Source of the DNA: Nemertoderma westbladi
Taxonomy: Eukaryota; Xenacoelomorpha; Nemertodermatida; Nemertodermatidae
Direction: 5' to 3'
DNA length: 64,000 bases
Assembly: GCA_032718475.1 (NCBI GenBank)
Contig: JAUCBJ010008770.1
Location: 28,157 to 92,156 of the forward strand
Positions within the stretch are counted from its first letter, which is position 1, and each line of letters opens with the position of its first letter. Shown here one piece after another: positions 12,601 through 27,600 of this stretch. The notes below the pieces were generated by a model. That model saw only the letters and a list, made by a program, of their open reading frames with translations, was not told the DNA's origin and did not search any database. The position numbers and the translations under genes are program-made.

Positions 12601-15600
12601 GAACCTGTGGCCTAGTGGTTGTAGTCTCGGCATCCACCTCGAGGTCCCAGGTTCGAATCCGACACAACGCTGATGAGACCCAGTAAGGTCGAAACGAGTA
12701 CGTGGTTTGGAGAGATATGAGATATTAATCTCAAGAAAAATTACGCGATTCCTAAATTTGTACACTACCCGGTTAAAAAGTACGCATGTGATGGGGAAAG
12801 TTATTTTCGGTAAAATAAAATTATCATACGAGGTTAAGACCCCTAGATCCCTTCCTATAATAAAAATATGTGAGCCGGTGGATTTTGTGCCGGGTTAATT
12901 TAAAGGATAAAGTTTAAACTGATGGAGGGAAGTAATATTTACATTTTTGAAAAGCGTTTTAGAAATATTTGTTTTCCTGAAGCAATGGTACCTGTATGCG
13001 TGAACAGAACTGGAGGGAGGGTCCAGCGTCATTTGGTCCTTTGGGCGTTAGGTCCGGCGTCGACCGATGCGGGACTAACGACGCAGGACACATACCGGTA
13101 AGATCGCATTCACTCACAGGACGAATAAATGACGAATAAATGGTTCAATGCAGCAATACCCGCAGTGTCCACAAGATGGCGCACATTACTGCTATCGGCT
13201 ACCGGTAGCAGTAGTGCGGTACCAATACTTTCACTTGACCTGCTTTCTGTCTCAGTAGTTCGCTCCTACGACCTCCGCACTGCGCAGCAGCGGTTTGGTT
13301 TGCCGACTGCTTGCAGCCTAGACCTAACATTAACGCTTGCGCGCTGGCACAATATAATTCTTATTATTATATTATCTTACATTAATAAATTATAATTAGC
13401 ATATGGGTTGGGCATCCGTGTGTCGGTATTGTGTTAGTGAGGCTGAGCCCAACCAAATACAAAAATTCTTGGCAAAAAGTAGTCAGTCAGCTCAGCGTAG
13501 ATATAGTCATAAAAGGATAAATAGCTCTGTTGTAGAATTTATCATATTCATAATATGAATGAATATCATTGAAAGAAACTATGAAAAAAATTGAATTGTA
13601 TTCCATTGTATTTGCTTTTATGTTTAAATTTGTTTGAATTTAAAATAAAATTTACTTTTTTAGAATATTTACATTAATTGTAAATTAAGAGGGGGCCGAG
13701 CAGGGGAAAACCTAATGTATGCTGAGATGATGGAGCATATATTCTACCTACAGTGAACTCAACCGAATACACCCAAGTTTGTTCCACTTTACCTACAGTG
13801 AACTCAACCGAATACACCCGAGTTTGTTCCACCTTACCTACAGTGAACTCAACCGAATACACCCGAGTTTATTCCACCTTACCTGCAGTGAACTCAACCG
13901 AATACACCCGAGTTTGTTCCACCTTACCTACAGTGAACTCAACCGAATACACCCGAGTTTGTTCCACCTTACCTACAGTGAACTCAACCGAATACACCCG
14001 AGTTTATTCCACCTTACCTGCAGTGAACTCAACCGAATACACCCGAGTTTGTTCCACCTTACCTACAGTGAACTCAACCGAATACACCCGAGTTTGTTCC
14101 ACTTTACCTACAGTGAACTCAACCGAATACACCCGAGTTTGTTCCACCTTATCTACAGTGAACTCAACCGAATTGACCCGAGTTTGTTCCACCTTACCTA
14201 CAGTGAACTCAACCGAATACTAGTGTTGAGAACTGTAACTGTAATTATACTGTAACTGCAACTGTAACTGAATGGTTTTGATGATTTTTTTGATACTGTA
14301 ACTATAACTGTAACTGTAATTGCGAATTTTGAATACTGTAACTGTAACTGAAACTGTAATTACGAATTTTGAATACTGTAACTGAAACTGAAATTAACAA
14401 AATCCGATTCAGTTCTCAATCACACAATTAACATGAATGAGCATTTAAAACAGTATTGTAATAAAGTATAGAGTATAGTTTAATAAATGAATAACAGTGG
14501 TTACCATAGGTATCATTTTTAAAACATTGTTATAAAAAAACAATCTAATTTTTTCCACTTCTGAACAAAACCATAATATTACACAATATAAAATCAAAGA
14601 CCCATTGCCCACTTAGCTCAAATGTGATTTATTTGGCGAGTCAAGTAGTGGGGTAAATCTTTTCGACCTACGCGTAGGCCTACGCGTAGCTACGCGTAGC
14701 TACGCGTAGCTACGCGTAGTTTGTAACTTCCATTCCTGTCATTTACCGGTAGGGCCAGACTTACTGCCTTTTTAACAACTACGCGTAGGTGTTTTAAAAC
14801 TACGCGTAGTTATTTTGGAACTACGCGTAGGTATTTTGAAACTACGCGTAGGTGCTACGCGTAGCTACGCGTAGGTACTACGCGTAGCAGTCCTGATAAC
14901 AATGATTTTTCATTTCAGGTCCGGTAGGGTTGAGTTGTTAGGCAAGTATCGGTACATGTCAGGTATCTGATTATCAGACAAATGTAATATCAGAATCGGA
15001 AACTCATATCTCTATACAGCACTGGTAATAAATAATATTCGGCTCTTTCACATAAAAACACAGAGGATGAATAAAAAGTAAACTTAAAATTCACGTCTCA
15101 TGATTCAAGTATCTTTGTTTCCATTGGATTATTTAAATATTGAACAGTAGTAAATAAAGCGACCAGTCTACCGGTGAAGAGGTTAAGCGAAAGCTGATAA
15201 ATACTGCATATAATCAAATTGTTTGGTCAAATGACAAGTGCAACCAGCAATCATGGTAGACAATTTAGTCTCCCCCTTCCCTTGTCAAGGGGTTAACATA
15301 TTAAAAACAGTATATCCTAGTTGCCCTATCGTGAACAAAGGCAATAAAAAGCATAGAGAATCGAAGAACCATCGGCCTATTTCCTTTGTAAACTATTTTT
15401 GAACTCTAAACATTAATTATTAACACATTTTAGCACCCGCAACGCATGAAGTGAAGAATATGTAGTCTTCGCGTATTCCTCTATATAGAGTATACAGGTA
15501 TAGGATGCATTACTGTTGAAAGCATTTTGATGGTTGTGGGTTGTTTATTGAACATACCGTATTGTATCTTATTTTAGTACTGACTCGCTTGGAATACGTT

Positions 15601-18600
15601 AAACGACGTATAGGCATAGTTATGGGTAGCACCTATGCGTAGGTCGCGTAGGACCTACGCGTAGCTACGCGTAGCACCTACGCGTAGCTACGCGTAGGAC
15701 CTACGCGTAGTTATTGTTAAAACTCTGAAACTGGTGATATATGACCCAATGTTGCGAACTACGCGTAGCTACGCGTAGCTACGCGTAGGCCTACGCGTAG
15801 GTCGAAAAGATTTACCCAAGTAGTGAACGAAGATCTACAGTAGCATATAGTCTATGTTTATCTGTCTCAACTATTAGACTATTATCAGCCTTATCACCAC
15901 TTTTGCTTCATATTAAATGTAAATGTTTTAGATAAACAAAGAAAAGTTAGGCCTAATGGTAGAGGGATATTAACGGATATATATTTTACATTATTAATTA
16001 TTAATGTTACCGGTACTATTAATATCACAATCACACTAGAGGCACAATGGAAATTAAATTTTGATCAAGTTTACCATTATAAATTACAAAATTAAACTTA
16101 AAAGTGAAAGGAGCAGCTTATCGAGGTGGGTCTAACCAAAACAATAAATATATGATTACTAAAACAAATTACGAATTAAGGAAAATGAGCAGGATTCAGA
16201 AGCATGGCTTTATAACCAAAACAATAAATGATAACAGTACTGTACAAGCACTGGAACAAGATGTACAGTAAAATGTGGGTGCTTAGTGTGATCTTGTGAC
16301 GTGCCACTTTCATTACATACTATCAGTATATTAGTTACAATACGAGTGGGTCCAACTTTCCTACAACAACTACCTATTAGCTCTACAAAGAGGACGTTTC
16401 ATAATGAACATTATTATTAGCGTATATAACAGTAATATATTAAAGTGCCTCATTTTTAGTTTCAGATGACTGCTTACTACGTGAGATCATATATATTGAA
16501 TCTATAACTGAAACTGTAACTGAAACTGAAATGCTCAATTTTGTAATACTGAAACTGTAACTGTAACTGAAATGTTACACTTTGTAATACTGAAACTGTA
16601 ACTGTAACTGAAATGCAAAACTTTGAATACTGAAACTGTAACTGTAACTGAAATGCAAAACTTTGAATACTGAAACTGTAACTGTAACTGAAATTAGTCA
16701 AAATTGATTCAGTTCTCAACACTACCGAATACACCCGAGTTTGTTCCACCTTACCTACAGTGAACTCAACCGAATACACCCGAGTTTATTCCACCTTACC
16801 TGCAGTGAACTCAACCGAATACACCCGAGTTTGTTCCACCTTACCTACAGTGAACTCAACCGAATACACCCAAGTTTGTTCCACTTTACCTACAGTGAAC
16901 TCAACCGAATACACCCGAGTTTGTTCCACCTTACCTACAGTGAACTCAACCGAATACACCCGAGTTTGTTCCACTTTACCTACAGTGAACTCAACCGAAT
17001 ACACCCGAGTTTGTTCCACCTTATCTACAGTGAACTCAACCGAATTGACCCGAGTTTGTTCCACCTTACCTACAGTGAACTCAACCGAATACACCCGAGT
17101 TTGTTCCACTTTACCTACAGTGAACTCAACCGAATACACCCGAGTTTGTTCCACCTTATCTACAGTGAACTCAACCGAATTGACCCGAGTTTGTTCCACC
17201 TTACCTACAGTGAACTCAACCGAATACACCCGAGTTTGTTCCACCTTACCTACAGTGAACTCAACCGAATACACCCGAGTTTGTTCCACCTTACCTACAG
17301 TGAACTCAACCGAATACACCCGAGTTTGTTCCACCTTACCTACAGTGAACTCAACCAAATACACCCGAGTTTGTTCCACCTTACCTACAGTGAACTCAAC
17401 CAAATACACCCGAGTTGGTTCCACCTTACCTACAGTGAACTCAACCGAATACACCCGAGTTTGTTCCACCTTACCTACAGTGAACTCAACCGAATACACC
17501 CGAGTTTGTTCCACCTTACCTACAGTGAACTCAACCGAATACACTCGAGTTGGTTCCACCTTACCTACAGTGAACTCAACCGAATACACCCGAGTTTGTT
17601 CCACCTTACCTACAGTGAACTCAACCGAATACACCCGAGTTTGTTCCACTTTACCTACAGTGAACTCAACCGAATACACCCGAGTTTGTTCCACCTTACC
17701 TACAGTGAACTCAACCGAATACACCCGAGTTTGTTCCACCTTACCTACAGTGAACTCAACCGAATACACCCGAGTTTGTTCCACCTTACCTACAGTGAAC
17801 TCAACCGAATACACCCGAGTTTGTTCTACCTTACCTACAGTGAACTCAACCGAATACACCCGAGTTTGTTCCACCTTACCTACAGTGAACTCAACCGAAT
17901 ACACCCGAGTTTGTTCCACCTTACCTACAGTGAACTCAACCGAATACACCCGAGTTTGTTCCACCTTACCTACAGTGAACTCAACCGAATACACCCGAGT
18001 TTGTTCCACTTTACCTACAGTGAACTCAACCGAATACACCCGAGTTTGTTCCACCTTACCTACAGTGAACTCAACCGAATACACCCGAGTTTGTTCCACC
18101 TTACCTACAGTGAACTCAACCGAATACACCCGAGTTTGTTCCACTTTACCTACAGTGAACTCAACCGAATACACCCGAGTTTGTTCCACCTTACCTACAG
18201 TGAACTCAACCGAATACACCCGAGTTTGTTCCACTTTACCTACAGTGAACTCAACCGAATACACCCGAGTTTGTTCCACCTTACCTACAGTGAACTCAAC
18301 CGAATACACCCGAGTTTGTTCCACCTTACCTACAGTGAACTCAACCGAATACACCCGAGTTTGTTCCACCCTACCTACAGTGAACTCAACCGAATACACC
18401 CGAGTTTGTTCCACTTTACCTACAGTGAACTCAACCGAATACACCCGAGTTTGTTCCACCTTACCTACAGTGAACTCAACCGAATACACTCGAGTTGGTT
18501 CCACCTTACCTACAGTGAACTCAACCGAATACACCCGAGTTTGTTCCACCTTACCTACAGTGAACTCAACCGAATACACCCGAGTTTGTTCCACCTTACC

Positions 18601-21600
18601 TACAGTGAACTCAACCGAATACACACGAGTTTGTTCCACCTTACCTACAGTGAACTCAACCGAATACACCCGAGTTTGTCCCACCTTACCTACAGTGAAC
18701 TCAACCGAATACACCCGAGTTTGTTCCACCTTACCTACAGTGAACTCAACCGAATACACCCGAGTTTGTTCCACTTTACCTACAGTGAACTCAACCGAAT
18801 ACACCTGAGTGTGTTCCACCTTATCTACAGTGAACTCAACCGAATACACCCGAGTTTGTTCCACCTTACCTACAGTGAACTCAACCAAATACACCCGAGT
18901 TGGTTCCACTTTATCTACAGTGAACTCAACCGAATACACCCGAGTTTGTTCCATTCTACCTACAGTGAACTCAACCGAATACACCCGAGTTTGTTCCACC
19001 TTACCTACAGTGAACTCAACCAAATACACCCGAGTTGGTTCCACTTTATCTACAGTGAACTCAACCGAATACACCCGAGTTTGTTCCATCTTACCTGCAG
19101 TGAACTCAACCGAATACACCCGAGTTTGTTCCACCTTACCTACAGTGAACTCAACCGAATACACCCGAGTTTGTTCCATCTTACCTGCAGTGAACTCAAC
19201 CGAATACACCCGAGTTTGTTCCACCTTACCTACAGTGAACTCAACCGAATACACCCGAGTTTGTTCCACCTTACCTACAGTGAACTCAACCGAATACACC
19301 CGAGTTTGTTCCACCTTACCTACAGTGAACTCAACCGAATACACCCGAGTTTGTTCCACTTTACCTACAGTGAACTCAACCGAATACACCCGAGTTTGTT
19401 CCACCTTACCTACAGTGAACTCAACCAAATACACCCGAGTTTGTTCCACCTTACCTACAGTGAACTCAACCAAATACACCCGAGTTTGTTCCACTTTACC
19501 TACAGTGAACTCAACCGAATACACCTGAGTGTGTTCCACCTTATCTACAGTGAACTCAACCGAATACACCCGAGTTTGTTCCACCTTACCTACAGTGAAC
19601 TCAACCGAATACACCCGAGTTTGTTCCACTTTACCTACAGTGAACTCAACCGAATACACCCGAGTGTGTTCTACCTTATCTACAGTGAACTCAACCGAAT
19701 ACACCCGAGTTTGTTCCACCTTACCTACAGTGAACTCAACCGAATACACCCGAGTTTGTTCCACCTTACCTATAGACATTTCAACGAGGCCGTCGTCCTC
19801 TGCCCGGACGAGTTTAAGAAACTGATCCCCAGACAAACTGTTTACGGGTTTCTCCTTAACGTAACGGAATGTGTAAACCGGATGCGATTCGTCGATCTCC
19901 TTAACGCCGCGTTTCGTTGGATTCACGTTGAGTTTGGCGCGGTCTCGGAACACCGCCCGGACGATGGAACGCACGAGCGGGTCGCGGGCCAGTTGCGTGG
20001 CAACCACGAACCGTGCTGCCTCGACGACGGCCTCAGTGGTCGCTAGTTGCGGCGTAAGGAATGCATCCGCCGCCTCCAACGGCTCCTGGCTATCCTGTTC
20101 AACCTCGTGGCGTTGGTAGTTGTCGCGTAGATTCTCGCCGAATTCAGACGCCGTCAGCCCGTATTTGGAGGCGAAACCTTGGATTCCCAATCTAAATTGT
20201 TAACAAGAATCGTTAAATAAACTCTAAAGTAAAGGAGAAATATTTTCATTCCTTTTTTTTTAGAATATTTTTCGGCCATTAGGCCAGTGATTACACACAA
20301 ACTCAGACGACTTATTTCCAGTGCAGTCCCCCTAGAACTATACTCCCCTGGGAAAATTGGAACTCATTTGACTCCATTTTAAGGATGCAAGGCAGACATG
20401 CGCTAGCTAGCCCCTATAAAGTATTCGTGCCGAAATGCAAACTACCATGGTCCCTTTAAACTTCGACCTTCGGAAATATGTAAAAATTCAATGTAACGAA
20501 TTTAACCACTTCCCCAAAGGTGGTACTTATTAGTGCACATTAAAAACAGTGTAAGTAAGTATTACGTGCGTGCAACTAAAATTGATCTAAATGCTGTAAG
20601 TAAAGGAGAAAGTTTGCGAAATTATGTGATTGTTTACCTAGAATGTCCCTAATGTATAAAATAGACTAGACTAGGTGAGTATCTGGCTAGTATATATGGT
20701 GAAAAGGAAACTCCACAATGGCACATGTTAAGGGATCGAACCCACAATCGAACCCAGAGATGCAAATTAAAGGGAATGGGTTAAACCGCTACACCAAGGT
20801 GAGACAAGGATTTGGAGTGTCGATACTTTCTTAAAATAAGTTTGTTTGTTTCCAGACAGTCAGTTTTTAGGTCTCAACTGACTTGTGTTCCACTAGGATT
20901 ACCTTATTATATAATCGTAGGTTCCCCTCCTGGAGGACTGCCGCAAGTCCTTGGTGGAACCACCACTCGGGTTGTTCCCGTCTGCGTTCTTCGCCTTGAA
21001 GTACTCGTTCATCTTGGCTACGTGCGACCCGTAGTAGAGCATGGCGTGGCTGTACCTGTCAGCCAACTCCGATTCGCTTTGTACCCCCGTCACCGCCTGT
21101 ATGTCCGAATCCTCCAGCGTCCGGTGGCCCTCTGGTAACGGATCATCCTTGTTGCCAAGGATACTCGCGTACTGGAACTCCTGCATGTGATGCAGGAATC
21201 TCGCGATCGCTCGTTTGGAACGTCGCAGTCGGCACCAACGCTCGTCTAAGTCGAAGATCCGCCATAGATCGTAGATGGATAGATCAGGGGACATGTATTC
21301 CTTGCGATAGAAGGCGATAAATGGAACCTGGAAGGAGACGAGGAGAAAGTTCATTAAGTTATTTCATATATCAGTGTGAAGAATAATAAGCCTAATTCTC
21401 TGTTGTTTTTAAGGAAAAAAACATATATAAAACTAATAATATTATTATTAATGTGTATTCCCCGTACTAGGCCGGTATCATTAAAAACACGAGGCAGATA
21501 TAAATAAAATGCAAAGTAAATCGCTCCAAATAAAATAAAAGTCACAAATTAAAATCGTTACATTTAATCAATATGTGGGTCATTGCCAACCATATTGGCC

Positions 21601-24600
21601 AATGTCACGTACGTGATTTTTTTAAATTTGTTGAATTTTGAAATTAACTTTGAGAATTTGCCATTGTGATGGTTAGAAAGGGCGATAATTTCTGCATATG
21701 AAACCAGAAAGTGCCCCATATATTTCTTGGTCGTTATTGATAGAAACGTTCCGGAATGCAAAAATTGAGAAAATTTTTTTGTTATACGATTATTATAAAT
21801 TTTGACATTTATTTTGAAATTAAAAACAAGTCATAAAATTCTTCAAAGAACTCCTCCGTACTAGAATTAAAATCCAGTTGATCGTCCTTCCCACTGCCAA
21901 CTCCTGTTCCATTCCCAACTTCCATCCACTACTGCCCCAATCTCAAAACCCTTTCCACAAATAGTTAATTTGGTAATAAATTAATTTGGTCTGTTGTCAA
22001 TTAAGGGGAAGGAGCAGGTTACAGTTTATCTGTGACTTGTATAAGACCCCAACCATTAATTAAATGTAAGTAATTCAATGTTTAGTTAGACCATGATTAA
22101 CTTATGCCCCAAACACAATGTCAAGTATGGGACAGGCCGTCAAGTTATGGGACATGGCAGTTTTTTCAACCTGGCCAAATAAATGTTTACGTAGCAGTCT
22201 CATTGATACAACCCATACGGCTTTATGCCTGGTAAGTCATGCCTAACGAATCTTCTTGAGTATTTAGAATGCCTAACCAAGCTTGTTCATGAAGGTCACT
22301 CTGTCGATGTCATCTACCTAGATTTCAGCAAGGCCTTTGACAAGGTCCCACATTATCGATAATTAGTTAAGCTAGAGGCACTCGGTATGGCAACTGTTGC
22401 ACTGTGGCCACTGTGGCAAACTACTACGATGGATAGAGGTATGGTTATCTGATAGACTTCAGCGGGTGGTACTCAATGGTGCATTCTCTAATTGGGCTCC
22501 AGTTCTTTCCGGTGTTCCACAGGGGTCAGTTCTGGGACCATTACTTTTTGTAATTTATATCAACGACATCGATAGTGCTATTGATACTGTTGGACACTTC
22601 ATGTTTAAGTTTGCAGACGACACTAAACTCGGTGGTATTGTAAACAATGCTTGTGACAGGACAAAATTACAGGCCGACATTGACAACCTCTATAAATGGA
22701 GTATAGACTGGCAGATGTTGTTTAATTATTCTAAATGTCACATTTTGCACTTTGGTAAACATAACTACGACTTTCAATACACCATTTCAAGCCATACGCT
22801 GCAAAGTGTTACCGTCGAAAAGGATGTTGGGGTGCACATCCACTCTTCATTAAAGCCATCATATCATTGTGCAGCTGCTGCAAAGAAGGCTAATCAGGTA
22901 TTAGGTCAAATGTCTGGAGCTTCCATTTTAGGGACAAATCAACTTGGGTGCGTCTATACAAACAATATGTCCGTCCACATCTCGAATATTGTGTGCAGTC
23001 ATAGTCACCATGCCTACTAAGACACATTAAACTTTTAGAATCAGTGCAGGAGCGGGCTGTTCGTTGATATCCAATCATACTTCCTCGTCTAATATTGATA
23101 AGTTAAAAGAGATCGGACTTCCATCCCTTGAATTTAGGCGTGACAGAGGAGACATGCTACAAACGTGGAAGTTTATTCATAACAAGACTGCCAGTAGTCC
23201 TAATACCTGGTTTAATTTGATGCAGGATATAAGCCAGCGTATCACACGACTTGCCTCTCACGATCTAAATTTCATTAAACCTCCTGCTCATCTAGACATT
23301 CGCGACAAGTTTTATAGTATCAGATGTGTCCGTAACTGGAACTCATTACCTGACAAGATTAAGAGTGCTACGACCGTCGACAGCTTCAAGTCTCTATATG
23401 ACCAGCACATGTCCAACACATAGACTTTTAGAACGGTATTAATGTGTGTGCATATTATTATTAAATGTTTTTCACTGTATTGTGTATTTCTGTATTATTT
23501 TTTTTCTTTTGGTTTTCTTGGTATCTTATATTTAATCTGTTAGGTTCCTTAGGATTATCTTTATTAAATTAAATTAAATACATGGCAAAACTATCTGAGA
23601 TATGGATGTGGTAATCTAAATCTCTATGAATTAGCGTTTTCTGATGAAAAACCTCCGTTAAGTATGGGACACTGTTTTGGACACGCTCACGCAATTTATT
23701 TATATGAACTGCTAAACCACCAAAAATTGCCAATCTAACGGAAACACATGGAAGAATATAAGTGGAAGTGTTAACACATCGGGTTAATGGCACATATTTG
23801 ACAATTTATATGCTATTAAATTAATCATTTTCATGTACCGAGTGTCACGTATGTGACAAAAAATCGGACCACGTTAATTTTTTTGTATTTCAAATATCTC
23901 AATTTACTTCGAAACTATGTTTATTTGTTCACAGGAATTATACTCAGCAGGGATATTAATCGTTTGGCACCTGAATTGTAATTTTAATGGCCAAAATGAG
24001 CCCGAAATCACAACCATAAAATTTGCAAAATGTCCCATAAGAGACGATTTTTGTTTTAAAAATTCGTTGTAGCTTTTTCTATAACAAACTGTGGTTGCAG
24101 TGTATCACAGCAGGACGGGACCGATTATTGTGTATCTGGCGATCAAATTATTATAAAAGCCACCCGACCATTCATTCTCGAATGATTTACATTTTTGTAT
24201 ATTTTTTCCCCGTACGTGACTTGGTCAATATGGTTGGCATTGACCCATGTATTTCACCACCAGATGTCCCTACTGGTTGAAGAACTGAAAGATTCTTTTC
24301 CGTATAGGATATGTTACTGGCAAAGCAATTCCGAAGGAAATTTATGTTAATCTTATCTGATACGGCGAGAGCGGCAGGCAGTACTCGGTTTTTAAGGCTA
24401 CGGGGATGGAACTTCGAAAGTATTAAAGACCTAATATTTGGAAGCGGAAATGTGAACGTACTCCTGTTATAAGTTCTTTGAAATGTTGCTTGCAGGCTAT
24501 TAAATACTCTAACCAAAACAATAAACGAGAGTCAATACGACAATGGGACAAGCTATGTTGCTTTTTCCCGGGAAACCCAACTTGTTTTCGCGACGATTTT

Positions 24601-27600
24601 CCCCAGATAGGTGAGTCTTTGGACGCAATATAAATTCATCCCTTCCCTCGCAAGAATTTGCACCCCCCCCCCCCTGTCTCATGAACACATATCTGTCTAT
24701 TTCTACTATAATAATACACTGGAATTATCAATCACCAAACCCCCACCTTCGGCTTGAGCTCATATTGTAACCCGGAGGAACCTCCGGGCTCCGCCTCCTG
24801 ATGAAAGTTTAGCTCTGTCGCATCCCAAGTTTGTAGTGATACGAACTTGCCACACTACATGGCTCGCCCCATAGGATAATATACTCAGGGCGCACTGCAC
24901 GAAAGACGGACGAGCGCGAGCACTACATTGTGGTCACTCATTTGACTATATTTGATAGTATACGCCCAACACTATTCCGGTTAGTCATTCATTGCTAACA
25001 TGGTGGATTTCGATCAATGATGAATCACTAAATGGGCAAATAATTTGGGAAGCTAGTACTAAGAGCACGATTGATGGCTTAGATTTGAAGGAGCTACACA
25101 CACCATAATGTTTATGTAATATAGGTCAAATACATACAGTATACACTATACAGACTAGACACATCTAAAAACAACACTTTGTTTTTTGCTAAAACATCTT
25201 TTATGTTCCAAAATTTTAGCAAAAAAAGTTTAAACAATTGACTCTAAAATTTTCTCAATAATAGCTGATGACCCAACGTTGGTTGTTAAGAATGAGCCTC
25301 AGTTGTATGTTGGTACCGGTACTGGTACTGACCTATAAACAACTTGGGCATCCGCATCTCACTCACTGACTGACTCACTCACTGACTGCCTGATTCACTC
25401 ACTGACTCACTCACTGACCCACTCACTCACTGACTGACTGACTCACTGACTCACTCACTGACCCAGTCACTGACTGACTCACTCACTGACTCACTCACTG
25501 ACCCACTCACCGACTGACTCACTCACCCACTGACTGACTCACTCACTGACCCAGTCACTGACTCACTCACTGACTGACTGACCCCACCCCTGACTCACTC
25601 ACTGACTCACCCACTGACCCACTCACTGAATGACTCACTCACCCACTGACTGACTCACTCATGCACTGACTCACTCACTAACTGACTCACTCACTGACGC
25701 ACTCACTGACTCACTCACTGACTGACTCACTCACTGTCTCACTCACTGACTGACTCACTCACTGACTCACTGTCTCACTCACTGTCTCACTCACTCACTG
25801 ACTGTCTCACTCAATCACTGACTCACTCACTCACTGACTGACTCACTTACTGTATCACTCACTGACTGAACCACTCACTGACTCACTCACTGACTGACTC
25901 ACTCATTGACTGACACACTCACTGACCCACTCACTGACTCACTCACTGACCCACTCACTGACTCACTCACTGACTGACTCACCCACTCACTGACTCATTC
26001 ACAGACTGACCCACTCACTCACTGACTCACTCACTGACTGACTCACTCACCCACTGACTCACTCACCCACTGACTGAATGATTCACTCACTCACTGACTC
26101 ACTCATGCACTGACTCACTCACTAACTGACTCACTCACTGACCCACTCACTGACTGACTCACTCACCGACTCACTCACTGACTGACCCACTCACTGTCTC
26201 ACTCACTTACTGACTGACTCACTCACAGACTCACTCACCTCGAGTTGCTGATTCCGTATGAACTTGAGGGCTTCCCGTATCCGTGGCACCGCGCTCTCGG
26301 GTTTGGGCTGGTACGCGGCGCTGGGCTGCTGTCCGTAGAGCGCCGGTTGCGACTGCGACGGATCGGTGAGGTCCTGGAGGGACCAGGACGGAACCGAGAA
26401 GCCGATCTCGTAGACCCATCGGGCCTCCTCGTCCAACTCAGCCTCCTCACACGGGGTCACCGCTAGAGGGCGCAACTGAAACCGTTCCGGGACATCGGTA
26501 GACCGGATATCGAAGTCCACATCCGTCAGCAGATTCCTCTCCAACTCGGACGGCTCGTACACATCGAATATTGTTTTGTTTCTCTTCCTCTGTTTCTTTG
26601 ACTTTCTCCTCGGGGCCGTCTCCTCACCTTCATCCTCGTCGTCTTCCGATTCCTCGTCATCGTCTTCCAACTCGTCTTCGTAATCAGCGTATTTATCGAA
26701 TTCGTCGAAATCGAAATCAACGCCGAATATATCCTGAAGTAAAACAGAGAATATGTTTGTAAACACACCCGAGGTTACATAGTGGGGCATTAATACACTT
26801 CGGGGATCCATTGACCAGATTTTTATACTAACTAGTTTTTTCTACTTGATATTTATAAATGTTATAGAACATGTGTTAGGTATCAATTTTGATCAATATT
26901 TCTGTTCTCGAACACATTTTTTGTTCTAGAACATTTTTTGGATAAAAAAAATTTATTAAATAGTACAGGAATCGGCATTACTACACCTTGGGTACCCATA
27001 GTTTGACCAATTGCTTTCATATGAAAATGGCTTTTATCATGAGGTTTTTTTGTTCTAGAACAAATATTTTACCTTCTGTCAGTAAGATGGCAGCTAGTAA
27101 TTTTGATTTTGTGTTAACTAGTTATTTTATAAGATATATACTAAATAATAAAACTTATTTAGAACGTCAAACACAACTGTGTGATTGTGTGTTATAAGTT
27201 CTATATTTAAAATATTGCAGTTCTAAGAGGTCTAATCATTTAAAATGACAATTTTTTAAAATAAGGATTGTATGATGATTCCTGTACTACCAGTATATAT
27301 TTATTTTTTTTCCAAAATATGTTATAGAGCAAAAAAATGTGTACTAGAACAAAAATATTTATCAAAATTGATAGCTAGCACATCTTCTACAACATTTATT
27401 AAGAAATATCAAAAACTAGATAGTATAAAAAATCTGGTCAATGGGTACCCAAGGTGTACCAATGCCGGGTACCCAAGGTGTACCAATGTCGGGTACCCAA
27501 GGTGTACCAATGCCGGGTACCCAAGGTGTACCAATGCCGGGTACCCAAGGTGTACCAATGCCGGGTACCCAAGGTGTACCAATGCCGGGTACCCAAGGTG

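Noticed and set aside
12600-12675. Functional tRNA gene
   Set aside because: A and B boxes are present but no consistent acceptor and anticodon stems could be drawn, so a SINE or pseudogene is more likely.
16741-20046. Plus-strand ORF of 1101 codons (repeats of [15 protein letters not shown])
   Set aside because: It is the 45-bp minisatellite read through. The unit is a multiple of three without stops in several frames, and the real gene here is SPT6 exon 4 on the other strand.
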